This document shows, one piece after another, positions 18,062 to 26,600 of a stretch of DNA of 64,000 nt (position 1 is the stretch's first letter; each line of letters starts with the position of its first letter). The notes beneath the pieces were generated by a model. That model was not told the DNA's origin, did not search any database, and saw only the letters and a list, made by a program, of their open reading frames with translations. The translations under genes and the position numbers were made by a program. This DNA is from Desulfobacteraceae bacterium (GTDB lineage Bacteria; Desulfobacterota; Desulfobacteria; Desulfobacterales; Desulfosalsimonadaceae): assembly GCA_014237465.1 (NCBI GenBank), contig JABZFM010000033.1, forward strand, positions 1-64,000. The letters run 5' to 3'.

Positions 18062-18688
18062 CTAATGATTAGCCTCAACTAATGAATCAAGCAGCATGTG
18101 TTTTATATCTCCATTTGTTTGACCTGTTTTAGCGATAACAGATTGAAGAAGATTTTTCAGAATATACATATTCTCGGAAAACGGTGTATGGTGTGGCGTT
18201 ACCAGAGAGTGAAATACAAGGCCAACAATATAAATAAAAAGTGACTTTGCAAACTGGTCCGGAAGGTTTAACTGCTCAGCAATTGTATCAGTGTAGTATT
18301 TGGAGAACTCTGAGATTATTCTTTCACTTTCTTCTGAACCATAGATTCTGAAAAGATCTAATACCAGAAGCAGAACATGCTTATAGTAATCTTCAAAATC
18401 AATTACAAAATCAACCAGAAGGTGCAGCCGCTCTTCAAGAGTTTCTGTCTGCGCATTTTTAACCCTCTTTAAATATTTTTCCACATTGGTTTCAACGATG
18501 TATTTGAACATCTGTTTGAGAATATCCTGCTTATTCGCAAAATAGTGATATATGGTTCCGGTTGATACGCCAATTTCAGCTGCTATTTCACGCATGGTAA
18601 CATTCGAATATCCCTTTCTACTGAATATGTAGAAACACTTTTCCAGTAGTTCCTGCCGATATTTATTACGGTTGACTAATTTGGGCAT
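18062..18688 (-). CDS. TetR/AcrR family transcriptional regulator
   Basis: A 208-residue TetR-type repressor. The N-terminal helix-turn-helix is clear (KGYSNVTMREIAAEIGVSTG then TIYHYFANKQDIL, about residues 24-60). The remaining 150 residues are a helical ligand-binding domain with no recognisable subfamily. It lies upstream of and codirectional with the radical SAM/chelatase-like operon, so it probably controls that operon as well as itself. A palindrome that fits a TetR operator lies about 75 bases upstream of its start. Confidence 0.88.
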   Translation of the reverse strand: MPKLVNRNKYRQELLEKCFYIFSRKGYSNVTMREIAAEIGVSTGTIYHYFANKQDILKQMFKYIVETNVEKYLKRVKNAQTETLEERLHLLVDFVIDFEDYYKHVLLLVLDLFRIYGSEESERIISEFSKYYTDTIAEQLNLPDQFAKSLFIYIVGLVFHSLVTPHHTPFSENMYILKNLLQSVIAKTGQTNGDIKHMLLDSLVEANH

Positions 18689-18761
18689 AGCCTGTTCCTT
18701 GGATGCAGATATAATGTTTGATTTTTACCGCAACATGTTTTTGCCGGTCAGATATTATTTT

Positions 18762-18779
18762 TAATCAACTAGTTGGTAA
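18762..18779. promoter_or_regulatory. Candidate TetR operator
   Basis: The perfect 10-base palindrome CAACTAGTTG (18766-18775) is extended by near-symmetric TTA flanks. It lies upstream of the TetR gene. Operators of TetR proteins often have this ACCAACTAGTTGGT-like form. Function is inferred from position and symmetry only. Confidence 0.5.
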
Positions 18780-19554
18780 ATAAAGTATTTTGTATGAATA
18801 GATGTCAGTAGAGATTTGATTATTTTATATTGAACATTCGTTATAAATAAAGCAGCGATAGGACAATTTGTCAAGAAATTTCAATAATAGAAAAAAAGTC
18901 AGAGAAACAGAGTCATCATATGAGAGGAGAATGTCTATGTCTCGACCCTATTGCGGGGTATTTCGGCAGTGAAGCTTATCTTTAATTTCATGATAATTCT
19001 CTTATCACAGGTTTCAGGGAGCCTGTGATTACTTGTTGAAATCACGGCTTCTGGGCATTAATTCCAGCCCAAAATATTGTATTCATCATGAAAACTCAGG
19101 CAGTGCCGACCCTACTCCCCCTTCACACTTCTTACTGATAAAAGCATCGGCATAAACAGTCGGATTAATAATGTCTTGACGGCCTATGGATAGCCTGGTC
19201 ACACGTCCGAGTTCAAGTCTTCTCACTTATATGCCTGTGAAACCAAAAAAATTACTGGGAGTACGACCGCTTAGGTATCGAATTTGTATTCTTGGATAGA
19301 GAGTTTGCGAAAATCATTATTCGAGCCTGAGAGGGTTAGAAATAATTCAATGAATTGTGTCAAATGCTCAAACACTTTAAACTGTGAGAAAAAAAAGAAT
19401 GAAAACGACATCAAGTTGGAGCGGAGTCAGAAAATTGCCTTCTGCATTTACTGAGCAAGCAAGGCGTGCCGTGTTACTTTTACACCTTTTTAAAATCGGC
19501 AGCTGAGAGACGATTTTAGAGATTCTTTTTATCAAAGACATATAAAACTATACT
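18780..19554. other. Long intergenic stretch, possibly with IS decay
   Basis: About 775 bases without a credible gene. One 23-codon frame (19259-19330) reads GIEFVFLDREFAK, which recalls the 'DREF' catalytic segment of IS4-type transposases, but it is too short to call. No terminal inverted repeats were found. This is the left border of the AT-rich accessory region. Confidence 0.35.
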
Positions 19555-19590
19555 TTAATTTGTAATATACCTTGATATATTACAAATTAA
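19555..19590. promoter_or_regulatory. Palindromic operator of vapBC
   Basis: A perfect 15-base inverted repeat, TTAATTTGTAATATA at 19555-19569 and its complement at 19576-19590, has a 6-base spacer. It ends 46 bases before the vapB start. VapB/VapBC complexes autoregulate by binding such palindromes, so this is the expected operator. Confidence 0.7.
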
Positions 19591-19636
19591 GGATTATATT
19601 GTTTATGTAAAAACTGATTTTTGAAAGGGGATATCT

Positions 19637-19882
19637 ATGATGCGTCATAAAGCCAAACTATTTATGAATGGTCGCAGCCAGGCAGTAAGATTACCGGCAA
19701 TTTTCCGATTCGATAGTGAAGAAGTTTACATTCGAAAAGATCCGGTCTCCGGCGATGTAATTCTATCACGTAAACCAGGAACGTGGGATGATTTTTTTAA
19801 GCTGATGGAAGCCATCGAAGTACCAAAAGATTTCATGGATGATCGTGACAACGAAATTCCACCTGAACGTGATTTATTTTGA
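19637..19882 (+). CDS. vapB: VapB-type antitoxin
   Basis: An 81-residue AbrB/SpoVT-fold antitoxin. The N-terminus 'AKLFMNGRSQAVRLP' is the family DNA-binding signature. The C-terminal tail (WDDFFKLMEAIEVPKDF) is the part that wraps the toxin. It neutralises the PIN ribonuclease encoded by the next gene and represses the operon. GGGG lies 6-9 bases upstream of two adjacent ATGs (19637 and 19640), either of which could be used. The stop overlaps the vapC region as TGATG, so the pair is translationally coupled. Confidence 0.9.
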   Translation: MMRHKAKLFMNGRSQAVRLPAIFRFDSEEVYIRKDPVSGDVILSRKPGTWDDFFKLMEAIEVPKDFMDDRDNEIPPERDLF

Positions 19883-19893
19883 TGGAGGATTGG

Positions 19894-20313
19894 ATGCGGC
19901 TTTATATGCTGGATACAAACATGGCCAGTTATATCATAAAAGGTGATCCGCTTGCTGTTAGAGAAAACTTACGAAAAGTGCCGATGGCCAACGTTTGTGT
20001 TTCCTCTATAACACAAGCAGAGTTGCTTCAAGGAGTTGCAAAGAGGCCAAATGCCAAACACTTGCCGATAGCAGTAAAAGAGTTTCTGTTGCGGGTTGAA
20101 ATTTTACCCTGGGACTCAGACGCAGCAGAAACATACGCACATTTGCGTAAGGCTTGTGAAAGTGAAGGGCTGCCACTTGGGACTATGGATATGTTAATAG
20201 CCGCGCATTCAGTCGCTGTCGGTGCAGTTTTAATCACAAACGACCAGGCCTTTTATCGGGTTAAGCACCATCTGACTTTAGAGGACTGGACAATATTTCA
20301 ATATGACCATTGA
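19894..20313 (+). CDS. vapC: VapC-type PIN-domain ribonuclease toxin
   Basis: A 139-residue PIN-domain endoribonuclease. Acidic active-site residues are visible in YMLDTNMAS (first Asp), SITQAELLQG (Glu), GTMDMLIAAH (Asp) and LITNDQAF (Asp). Members cut tRNA or rRNA when released from the antitoxin. I chose the ATG at 19894, which has GGAGG 5 bases upstream and gives the usual start just before the DTN motif; ATG 19882 (TGATG with the vapB stop) is possible. It closes the vapBC operon. Confidence 0.9.
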   Translation: MRLYMLDTNMASYIIKGDPLAVRENLRKVPMANVCVSSITQAELLQGVAKRPNAKHLPIAVKEFLLRVEILPWDSDAAETYAHLRKACESEGLPLGTMDMLIAAHSVAVGAVLITNDQAFYRVKHHLTLEDWTIFQYDH

Positions 20314-20435
20314 TAAAAAAGATCGTTGGATTTTTCCATATATCTAAACAAACCCCAAAAACTATGGTTTTGCCATAGCAAAAAATTGCATACCCGCACC
20401 ATAATTTCTTAATATCTTATCTGCTTACTGAAAAT

Positions 20436-20606
20436 TTATCCAACACTGGACACTATTAATTCCTTTAAAGCTGTTTGCCGCTGGCTTCTATCTTGATTTT
20501 TCACGGCCATTGCCAATGCTTTTCGTGGGCCAACAAAAAAAGCGAACTTTTTGGCTCTAGTTAATCCTGTGTATAGGCACTCAAGGAACAAATAAAAATA
20601 AGCAGT
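20436..20606 (-). pseudogene. C-terminal remnant of a RecD2/UvrD-type helicase
   Basis: An open reverse frame of 56 codons without a start reads CLYTGLTRAKKFAFFVG and then RKALAMAVKNQDRSQRQTAL before the stop. This matches the UvrD_C_2 end of RecD2/exodeoxyribonuclease V alpha helicases (typically LLYTAITRAKKLVVLVG followed by KALAIAVKN). A stop codon ends the frame upstream, and I find no more helicase sequence. It is therefore a decayed fragment, evidence of an earlier gene in this accessory region. Confidence 0.75.
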
Positions 20607-20869
20607 TCAACCTCAACTCCAAAAATTGGTGCAGGGATCAATCAAACATGGTTCATTATTTCAGAACCACAGCAATTAGCAATTACAGCTTTTTCCCGTA
20701 AACCAAATGACTTTTTAAATCCTAAATGTTGTACCAATCACGAAAACAGAAAAATTTTGCATTAATGACGTACAAAAATAGTGTCAACCATGGCCAATCA
20801 TTTGCCCCATAAAAATAAGGGTGTTTAAGCAATTTTGTTTTCCTCATTTTATTGTATGTACATACTCTT
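20607..20869. other. Intergenic between helicase remnant and higBA
   Basis: About 260 bases; together with 20314-20435 it makes the non-coding part between vapC and higB. No gene or repeat seen. Confidence 0.4.
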
Positions 20870-20901
20870 TTGACAGTGTGTAACATTCTTGTTGACACTG
20901 T
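20870..20901. promoter_or_regulatory. Candidate higBA promoter/operator
   Basis: Two TTGACA boxes (20870-20875, 20892-20897) lie in a stretch whose ends form an inverted repeat, ACAGTGT (20873-20879) and ACACTGT (20895-20901). TACATT at 20914 sits 16 bases after the second box. HigA proteins bind palindromes overlapping their own promoter, so the overlap is expected. With the start at 20927 the transcript would be almost leaderless. Confidence 0.4.
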
Positions 20902-20926
20902 AACAAAATTTGATACATTTCAATAT

Positions 20927-21202
20927 ATGATAAAAAGTTTCAGACATAAGGGACTTGCGGAATTATTTGAACGTGGTCGATCTCGAAGGGTAAGCCATGA
21001 TTTACAATCGCGCTCCCTAAGACGTTTAGATGCTTTGGATCAAGCGGAATCATTGACAGATTTAAACATTCCAGGCTTTAATTTTCATGGCCTTCAGGGA
21101 AAGCCAAAACGTTATAGTATTCATGTCAATGGTCCATGGTGCATTACCTTTGAATGGGAAGCCGGTGATGCATTTAAGATTGACCTTGAACAATATTATT
21201 GA
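20927..21202 (+). CDS. higB: HigB/RelE-type mRNA interferase toxin
   Basis: A 91-residue RelE-superfamily toxin of the HigB type. Diagnostic segments are MIKSFRHKGL at the start, RRLDALDQA in the middle and 'WCITFEWEAGDAFKIDLEQYY' near the end. It cleaves mRNA on the ribosome. The open frame extends upstream to 20852, but the ATG at 20927 gives the usual HigB length. Toxin-before-antitoxin order is characteristic of higBA. Confidence 0.9.
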   Translation: MIKSFRHKGLAELFERGRSRRVSHDLQSRSLRRLDALDQAESLTDLNIPGFNFHGLQGKPKRYSIHVNGPWCITFEWEAGDAFKIDLEQYY

Positions 21203-21213
21203 GGTAAAAAACC

Positions 21214-21543
21214 ATGGGAGAATATTTAGTTAAACGCCCGGTGAAAAGACCACCAATACATCCCGGTGAAATTTTACGTGAAGATGTGCTGCAAACTCTT
21301 GGCCTGTCTGTTAGCGAGGCAGCAAGACGTCTGGGTGTTTCTCGTCAGCAACTTCACCGTATATTAGCCTGTACCCACCCCATTACTACTGAAATGGCGC
21401 TTAGAATTGGTAAATTTGCAGGCAATGGGCCTGGGCTTTGGTTACGCATGCAACAGGCTTATGATTTATGGAATGCTGAGAACCGAATGGCAGGCGAACT
21501 TTCAAAAATTGAGACCGCTGCATTAAATAATCTTAGTTCCTAA
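21214..21543 (+). CDS. higA: HigA-type antitoxin (XRE helix-turn-helix)
   Basis: A 109-residue antitoxin. The family start 'PPIHPGEILREDVL' is present, followed by an XRE-type helix-turn-helix (LSVSEAARRLGVSRQQLHRIL). The C-terminal helix WLRMQQAYDLWNAE is also conserved. It binds HigB and represses the operon. It starts 11 bases after higB with AGGT upstream. Confidence 0.9.
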   Translation: MGEYLVKRPVKRPPIHPGEILREDVLQTLGLSVSEAARRLGVSRQQLHRILACTHPITTEMALRIGKFAGNGPGLWLRMQQAYDLWNAENRMAGELSKIETAALNNLSS

Positions 21544-21631
21544 AATGAGCTTTCACAAAGGATCGACAGCACCTCACGGCCTGTAAGCCGCGGCGTTAAC
21601 TGCCAAACCGGCAAATAGGGATTTATCGGAA

Positions 21632-22087
21632 ATGTCTTGGAATTATCGCATTATCCGAAAACATCACGAAGAAACTGACAGCAATACTTTCCATATACAT
21701 GCGGTATACTATGACGAAAACCATCAAATAGATGGTTGAACTGAATCAGCGGTTGAACCGATGAGAGAGACTCTTTCAGAACTACGAGAAGATATAAGGT
21801 TTTTTATCAAAGCGTTTCAAAAACCGGTCCTTATTGAAAAGTTGAAAAATGGGAAGGAAACGCTGGTGCCTGATCAGGAAAATCCTGTTATTAATGAAGG
21901 TCATTATGCCGAGCTTATTGATCGTACATGGGTTTGTACTGATTATATTTATCAGTTTATTGGATCTCATCCATTGGTAAGAAAAGAAAAGCTGCTTCAA
22001 AATTTATACTTTAAAGCTGAGGAAACGCTTTCAGAACTGTATCAGATGATCGCAAAGATTGAGAGCGATTACAAAAACAGCAGGTAG
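21632..22087 (+). pseudogene. Small hypothetical gene interrupted by an in-frame TGA
   Basis: Reading from ATG 21632 gives MSWNYRIIRKHHEE... up to YYDENHQIDG, then a TGA at 21737-21739, then in the same frame TESAVEPMRETLSEL and on to 22087. Proteins starting 'WNYR(I/V)' commonly have GWTE(N/D)PV at this place, so the TGA stands where Trp (TGG) is expected: a one-base nonsense change. The rest of the frame is intact, with a C-terminal helical segment (LIDRTWVCTDYIYQFIGSHP) like those found after such domains. Without readthrough only a 35-residue peptide and possibly an internal restart at ATG 21761 would be made. Function of the family unknown. Confidence 0.65.
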
Positions 22088-22188
22088 CAATTAAAACGGG
22101 CTAAACGGAGCCGGACCCTGATTTTGTGTACAATTATATATTGTTCAACGGGCGGGATGCTGGATAAAATTTATAAGTTAGTATCAGA

Positions 22189-22986
22189 ATGAAAACGATA
22201 TGGCTAACAGACATACATCTTGAATTCCTGAACGATCCCGCATTCGACCACTTTATGCGGGAGTTATGCGACAAAAACGCCGATGCTATACTCATTTCCG
22301 GTGACATTGCGCAAGCCCCCACCCTTGAGAGATACCTCTTAAAGATGGCGCAATCGCTTGCGATCCCCATCTATTTCGTCCTCGGAAATCATGATTACTA
22401 TCACGGTTCTATTTCCGGTGTACGATCGGCTGTGACAAGATTGTTAGAGAAATCTACTCATTTGCATTGGCTCAATGTTTCTGGAGCTGTCTATCTGAGC
22501 CCAACGACTTGCCTCGTCGGGCATGATGGGTGGTGTGATGCACGATTTGGAGACTATTATCATTCCTCCGTCATGCTGAATGATTTCCTGTTAATTTTCG
22601 AACTTTCCGCTCTCTCCCGTGGTGAGCTTCTTCAACAACTCAACCGACTCGGGGACGAAGCTGCAGAGCACTTCAAAATAGTCTTGCCTGAGGCCCTTAA
22701 ATCGGCAGAGCACGTTGTGGTCCTTACGCATGTTCCCCCATTTCTGGAGGCAGCCTGGTACAACGGGAAGTATTGCGAATCTGACTGGCTTCCGTTCTTC
22801 TCATGTAAGGCCGTCGGAGATATCCTTACTGAAATAATGAAGAAGTATCAGGACAAACGAATGACCGTACTCTGCGGGCATACTCATGGAGGGGGGATGT
22901 CTCAGATTTTACCAAATCTCGTGGCATTGACTGGGCAAGCCCGCTACGGGCACCCCGGCATCCAAGAGACCTTCGAATGGTTTTGA
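22189..22986 (+). CDS. Calcineurin-like metallophosphoesterase
   Basis: A 265-residue metallophosphoesterase with all metal-binding motifs: LTDIHLE, LISGDIAQ, VLGNHDYY, VVLTHVPP and CGHTHGGG. It has no signal peptide and should hydrolyse phosphoesters in the cytoplasm (nucleotides, DNA ends or cyclic nucleotides are typical substrates). It sits alone in the accessory region, convergent with the truncated ParA-like gene. A defence role is conceivable but nothing in the sequence proves it. Confidence 0.85.
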   Translation: MKTIWLTDIHLEFLNDPAFDHFMRELCDKNADAILISGDIAQAPTLERYLLKMAQSLAIPIYFVLGNHDYYHGSISGVRSAVTRLLEKSTHLHWLNVSGAVYLSPTTCLVGHDGWCDARFGDYYHSSVMLNDFLLIFELSALSRGELLQQLNRLGDEAAEHFKIVLPEALKSAEHVVVLTHVPPFLEAAWYNGKYCESDWLPFFSCKAVGDILTEIMKKYQDKRMTVLCGHTHGGGMSQILPNLVALTGQARYGHPGIQETFEWF

Positions 22987-23076
22987 ATACAAGCAAGAAG
23001 GCAAAAGCCTCCTTAATATCTAATTGAAACGATGAATCTTCCTCAAAAAACTGTAACCTGGGTTAAGCTACTTTTT

Positions 23077-23619
23077 TCAGGTCATACAATGCTTTTGCTC
23101 ACAGTGAGCAGGCGCTTTCCAGCCATTGGCTGAATACTTGAAATCAGCAAATGTGGCTACAGATAAGATATCTTCCAATCTACTTTTGAAGAAGCCAAGA
23201 TGGTCTTCCTGGGATAATAAGGGTACAATATTTCTAATATTTTTTGAATGAGGGTTTGCCGGCATGTAATAAAGTTTGTTTTCTCCTTCTGGTACCTCCC
23301 AGCAAAATCGTTTTATAAATCTCTCTTTTTGTTGTTTACTCTTACTTAAAAAAAGTGAAGTATACTTTTTAAAATCAGGGGGAGTTGCCAATATTAAATC
23401 ATTAAAAAATGATTTTTTATTTGAACTGATAGTTTCAAAATTATCTATATCTATCAGACTTGTCCCCGTCATATCCGCATCAATAATAAGTGTTTTTTTA
23501 TTTTCCTTGAATGCTGATAAACAAGCAATCGCTAAAGCGATAGATGTTTTACCTACACCACCTTTTTGGGAATGCAAAGTATAAATCTTGATGCTATTGG
23601 TTTTTTCTTCAATCGACAT
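23077..23619 (-). CDS. ParA/MinD-type ATPase, C-terminally truncated
   Basis: A 180-residue product. The deviant Walker A motif HSQKGGVGKTS and the Walker A' segment LIIDADMTGTSL identify a ParA/MinD/SIMIBI ATPase. Complete relatives are usually over 230 residues and carry a later Asp in a 'DxPPG' segment. Here the sequence changes character after about residue 152 (FADFKYSANGWKAP) and stops, so that part is missing. The tail's Y-x-A-x-x-W pattern weakly recalls IS1380-type transposases, suggesting an insertion/deletion scar (low confidence). The ATG overlaps the end of the upstream 2295-residue gene by 11 bases with GGGGG just upstream, so the two were co-translated. Confidence 0.6.
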   Translation of the reverse strand: MSIEEKTNSIKIYTLHSQKGGVGKTSIALAIACLSAFKENKKTLIIDADMTGTSLIDIDNFETISSNKKSFFNDLILATPPDFKKYTSLFLSKSKQQKERFIKRFCWEVPEGENKLYYMPANPHSKNIRNIVPLLSQEDHLGFFKSRLEDILSVATFADFKYSANGWKAPAHCEQKHCMT

Positions 23620-26600
23620 TCTGGCCCCCACCACTTAAATCATCTGTAATTTCAGGGATATCATCCAAATCGTTTAAGATTTTCCTTGCAATTTCCCGGC
23701 ATTCGCCAGGCAGGTAAGGAAAGAAAAAGGATAGAGATCGCTTAGCATCAGACAAAGCCTTTCGGTATTTTTTTTTGGTTTTTCCTAAAGTAACAACCGG
23801 ATTCAATAAACGATAATCAGCACCCTGAATTATTATTAACACCAGCCCATTTATAATTTCAGTCGCATACTCGATCAGAGATAAATAATCTATTTCAAGC
23901 AATATTTTTTCAATAGCCTGGGCGAAGTTAAATTCCCCCCAGGTTCGTGATTGGCGAACAATTTCCATAATTAATATTAGGCAGATATGTTTGTTTAAAG
24001 GATCAATTTGATCCATTTTGCTTGAAATAGAGTTGTCATTAATAAAAATATTTGCTTCATCTGGTAATTTACCATGTGTGCAGAAATAGATATATAATCC
24101 ACCTAATATAAGCAGAATGCTTGTTGCTTTTTTTTCGGCCAACTCTTTAGGGAGATTCGGGAGGATATTTTTAAGAAAATCTTTTTGGGAAGATATCTCG
24201 GCAATTTCTAAGTAATTAGTTTTTTCTTTTCCAATATACTTAATAGCCTCTCCGTAATATTCACGTAAAAACAATAAGCCTGATATACATGCAGGTGTGT
24301 TCCACAATAGAGATATGCTTGAATCGGATACCTTCTGTATCTGTCCATACCCAAATAGCGCTTGAAATATAACATGCTCTAAAATGCTATCCCTGATTTC
24401 AGCGGATAAAGCTATTTCGGGATTTTTCATTCCTTCAAAACAATTATTTGTTTGTGATTCTTTTGTTGGTGGCATGATTAATGTTGTCGTTGCAGAAGCA
24501 AGGAGATTTTTACCATGCAACGTGAAAAAAATATTAATAGGAACTGGTCGTTTGGTGGCTTCCATTGTATATTTGATCAAATTTGGTAGCCGTAAAAAAT
24601 TTTTCAAATCACTTAAAATATCTTCAAACCATTTGATCATATCATTTTTATTTGCAATATATTGCGCAGCTGTTTTGGAAAGAGTATTTGTCACTTCTCG
24701 TGCCAGCCACCAAGCCAAAAGAACCTTTTTATCATTATTTATTTGTTTTAATTTATCCGAATTTAATTCCATATAACGTACATAATGTTCAGCCAGAGTG
24801 TGTCGAATATCCCAGAGCTTATAAAAATAAGATGATTCGAAATCGGTTTCTGCATCACCTATTTCAGGCCCTTCTATAAATAATTTTCTTAAATTAGAAT
24901 TCAAGAATTTGTAGAAATCCGGTGATGTGAAATATTGAAAGTCGTTTTTATCGGGAGTGGTGCTTTTTCTAATATTTAGAATAACATCCAAAGCAACAAT
25001 AATGGCAATCGGGTCATATTTCGCTGGAGCTTTTTGAAGCCATTTCTCGATTTTTTGTTCTAAATCCTTGGCTTTAAAAAATATAGGGTATTTGTTTATT
25101 ACATTCCATGCGTTAAACGGGGGGGAAAAAGGGACATATCCCAGTTGCAGCAAATACCAGTCGAGCACATTTTCAATATGAATTTTTTCTTCAAAGGTGG
25201 ATACATCCAACTTCCCTAAATCTTTTTCTAACTTTTCGAATAAATGCTTCTCTGTCCATTTTTTAAGAATAAATTCAGGCGCTTCATCTATAACAGAGTT
25301 GAGGTCGGGATTGATTAAGCCTTGCCATGCTTTTTGAGTCCATTCTTGATTCAAGGGAACTGTCGACATGGCATCGGGGAATAATGATAGAGCATATTTA
25401 AAATCTTTTAGAATTAAGTCCGTAGCTTCTTCTGCCGCCACCCGCCATATTACCGGATTGCCTGAGCCCAATTTCTTAGATAATTTTAACAAACGATCAG
25501 TTGTTGGTTGTGTCGTTTTTTCCTCTTTAAGGATATCATTTAGGGCAGTTATCCTAATTTTTGAATCAACTGCCTGGATAATTTCGTGTGGCGCAAGTAC
25601 AAATTTTTGATCTGGTTTTTCTATTCTAATAAGCGGGCCGTCGGCAGGTAAATTTTTCCTTTTTTTAATTAATTCTAGGACATCAATTTTTTGCGTACCT
25701 GGCGGTTCACTATTTTTATCATCGATTTGGATTATACCATATTTCTCATAATATTTATGGAGCATTGGGGGAGGTATATAAGATTCTTGTTCTCCGTGAA
25801 TTGCCAATGTGATTCGACTTATTATTCGTGCTACTATTTTGTTTTCTATATTATCAAGACCTTCTATAAATTGAAAAAATTCGTCGAGCGTTTTAATAAT
25901 TTTTTTTTCATCATATTGATATAAAGCAAACACAATATTAAACAGGCCATTTAATTTTAAGACCTTTTTGGCGCTAAATGAGGCTTTAGACAAGAGCTCC
26001 CAAATTATTTTTTTTTCTTCTACAAAAGGAATATTTTTTTTTATCTCATCTTTTAAGTTTGAAGGCGGCTCCGGCATGGCCTGGCGTAATATTTTTTTTG
26101 TAATTGAATTTAGGGCATTAATATAGAATTCATCATCCTGCCAAATTTCGGTTAAAAAATTTATCCAACATTCAATCCAATTCATGTAAAACTTGACACC
26201 CATTGGGATAGGCGGGCTTACCTTTTCAGGCCCTAAGAACAAACCCCTATCATTCATGCAGTGCCGACAATATGCGATAAGGTCCATAAGAGGTTTACCT
26301 AATGGGTGCTTTTGATATTCTTTCGCAAAATACACAAGCACATCAACATCAGGCGTTAAAAAACGGTATCTCCATCGGCATAATTTAAGAAAACAGTTGG
26401 CATATTGATCTATACTTATAATATTTTTTTCATATAAATTTTTTAATAAAGCATCAGTACCAAATTGTTTGCCTTGCCATTTTTTACCTTGAACCATCTG
26501 CATCATACGATCGTCTGTTAATAAATGCAGATTATTTTGTTCAGAATAATTAATAGTGGATAAAATAACCTCACCATGTTGACTTGAAACATCGGTTTTC

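Noticed and set aside
19259-19330. Possible IS4-type transposase fragment (FVFLDREFAK)
   Set aside because: Only 23 codons, no flanking transposase sequence or terminal repeats; too weak to annotate.
21737-21739. Selenocysteine reading of the TGA
   Set aside because: The site corresponds to a conserved Trp, not Cys, and I see no obvious downstream hairpin; a nonsense mutation is simpler.
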